From positions 1-45,533 of the forward strand of contig CAILCG010000006.1 of NCBI GenBank assembly GCA_903832665.1: a stretch of 45,533 bases of DNA, read 5' to 3'. Made by a program: the position numbers and the translations under genes. The DNA is from an uncultured Methanomicrobiales archaeon. Its GTDB lineage: Archaea; Halobacteriota; Methanomicrobia; Methanomicrobiales; Methanospirillaceae. The notes beneath the pieces were generated by a model that saw nothing but the letters and a program-made list of their open reading frames with translations, was not told the DNA's origin and ran no database searches. Of this stretch, positions 44,830-45,533 are shown piece after piece (position 1 is the stretch's first letter; each line of letters begins with the position of its first letter).

Positions 44830-45304
44830 ACTCTGTGGAAGCGTACATGAACCGGTCAGGATCGCACCAGAACCTGAAAATCGTATCTTATGAGGTTCCC
44901 CCGCCTCAGGGCCACTCATAGGCACGGCGGGGCAAAGAAGCTTCCTGCATTTTTACATTTTGTCATTGATCCGCCGCGGGGGCGCCCCGTCAGGGGCGGC
45001 GGATTCATCGTTATTGGGGGTATGGGGGTCTCAACCCCCATCATCATATCTAAAAAATTTGGTTTTCATAGGAAATTCTTGCGGGGAATTGAGGAGTCGT
45101 TCCTGGGGGCTCACGCACATCTTGCTTCCGCACCCACCTTTCAGAAATCCTTCCATATTGCGATAGCCCACCGGAGGTTGATTAAAACCGGGGGTCTGGG
45201 GGAACTCCCCTTGGGACGCCTCCTCCATTGGGGGAGAGAGTGGAGCTTCCCCATATACCGAAGAGGACTGGCAAGAAACGGGAAAATGATGATTTCTCCA
45301 GAGC
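44830..45304. mobile_element. MITE-like element, copy 5 (475 bases, longest)
   Basis: Termini ACTCTGTGGAAG (44830-44841) and TTTCTCCAGAGC (45293-45304) are imperfect inverted repeats. Flanks GAAATTTT and GAATTCTT are similar. The left 230 bases align with copy 4, the right 250 with copies 3 and 2, so this is the fullest version in the window. It includes a strong hairpin (GCCCCGTCAGGGGC region near 44990) and the block CGAAGAGGACTGGCAAG shared with copy 3. No gene was identified; a minus-strand frame of 107 codons through it has no recognisable domain. Confidence 0.8.
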
Positions 45305-45462
45305 AGAATTCTTAAAACCAGCCATGAAGCATACCGCTGCTTTGGAAGGAACAAGGTAATTGGTAAAATTTCGTGGGCTCAGAAAAAAAACGCCCTCAAC
45401 TGGATAAGCGTTCTGTTGACCGGATATCTCCCGAAAAAAAATCGAGATGGCCCACACCTGAT

Positions 45463-45533
45463 TTAGATCATCTGAATCGGGTCGGCTTTCATAAACTCCC
45501 GGCAGACCGTTGTCGCATAATGACCGGGGGGAA
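45463..45533 (-). CDS. C-terminal end of a probable tRNA pseudouridine synthase TruD (partial)
   Basis: Reading inward from the right edge, 22 codons and a TAA give PPGHYATTVCREFMKADPIQ then MI. The PxGxYATxxxREFMK close is typical of archaeal TruD, which modifies U13 of tRNA. Only the last residues are in the window, so the call is tentative. The 158 bases between this stop and copy 5 hold nothing recognisable. Confidence 0.5.
   Translation of the reverse strand, partial: PPGHYATTVCREFMKADPIQMI

Noticed and set aside
45031-45354. Minus-strand frame of 107 codons in the right-end repeat
   Set aside because: It lies almost wholly inside a MITE-like copy; the corresponding stretch of copy 3 is broken by frame changes, so it is not a conserved protein.

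Overview
The window comes from a hydrogen- and formate-using methanogen, most likely order Methanomicrobiales (Methanoregula-like). The evidence is an F420-type formate dehydrogenase (fdhAB) with a formate channel (fdhC), two methanofuran biosynthesis genes (mfnD, mfnF), archaeal TBP and transcription factor S, archaetidylinositol-phosphate synthase, an archaeosortase, and TATA boxes lying 25-30 bases before several start codons. Most of the window has the GC-rich codon use of such genomes. No tRNA, rRNA or CRISPR array was seen.

Layout. (1) 1-4440 is an AT-rich accessory island. It holds a CARF-like regulator whose 3' end is cut off, a divergent pair (a Rossmann methyltransferase-like gene and a DUF1848 gene with a C-terminal CX3CX2C motif), and a membrane-anchored TPR protein bracketed by two imperfect direct repeats. 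(2) 4812-12778 is a DNA-repair operon: RmuC-like nuclease, AddB-like and AddA-like subunits. (3) 12980-16444 is a decaying signalling locus: a frameshifted Cache remnant and a REC-PAS-GAF-kinase gene with two in-frame stops and an internal deletion. (4) 16505-24715 carries an Imm-5-like gene, a UspA-UspA-GNAT fusion, a surface protein with a sorting-type C-terminus, a CPA2 antiporter with RCK domains, and small membrane proteins. (5) 25039-31212 is the formate locus, with fdhC set apart from fdhAB and a zinc-ribbon, transposase-derived-looking gene opposite fdhA. (6) 31341-45533 is mostly housekeeping: mfnF/mfnD, surE, rpiA, a winged-helix regulator, tbp, AMP-forming and ADP-forming acetyl-CoA synthetases back to back, tfs, archaeosortase, archaetidylinositol-phosphate synthase, an archaeal riboflavin reductase, sppA, and the end of a probable truD.

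The strongest non-gene signal is a family of short, gene-less elements with terminal inverted repeats of the type GCTCTGTAGAAA, found at 1-116, 20872-21115, 26291-26533, 42129-42415 and 44830-45304. Several are flanked by A-rich direct repeats, as expected for a MITE-like element. The copy at the left edge appears to have inserted into the CARF-like regulator and to supply its stop codon. The best candidate for an undescribed system is the island module: a CARF-like sensor divergent from a methyltransferase-like plus DUF1848 pair.
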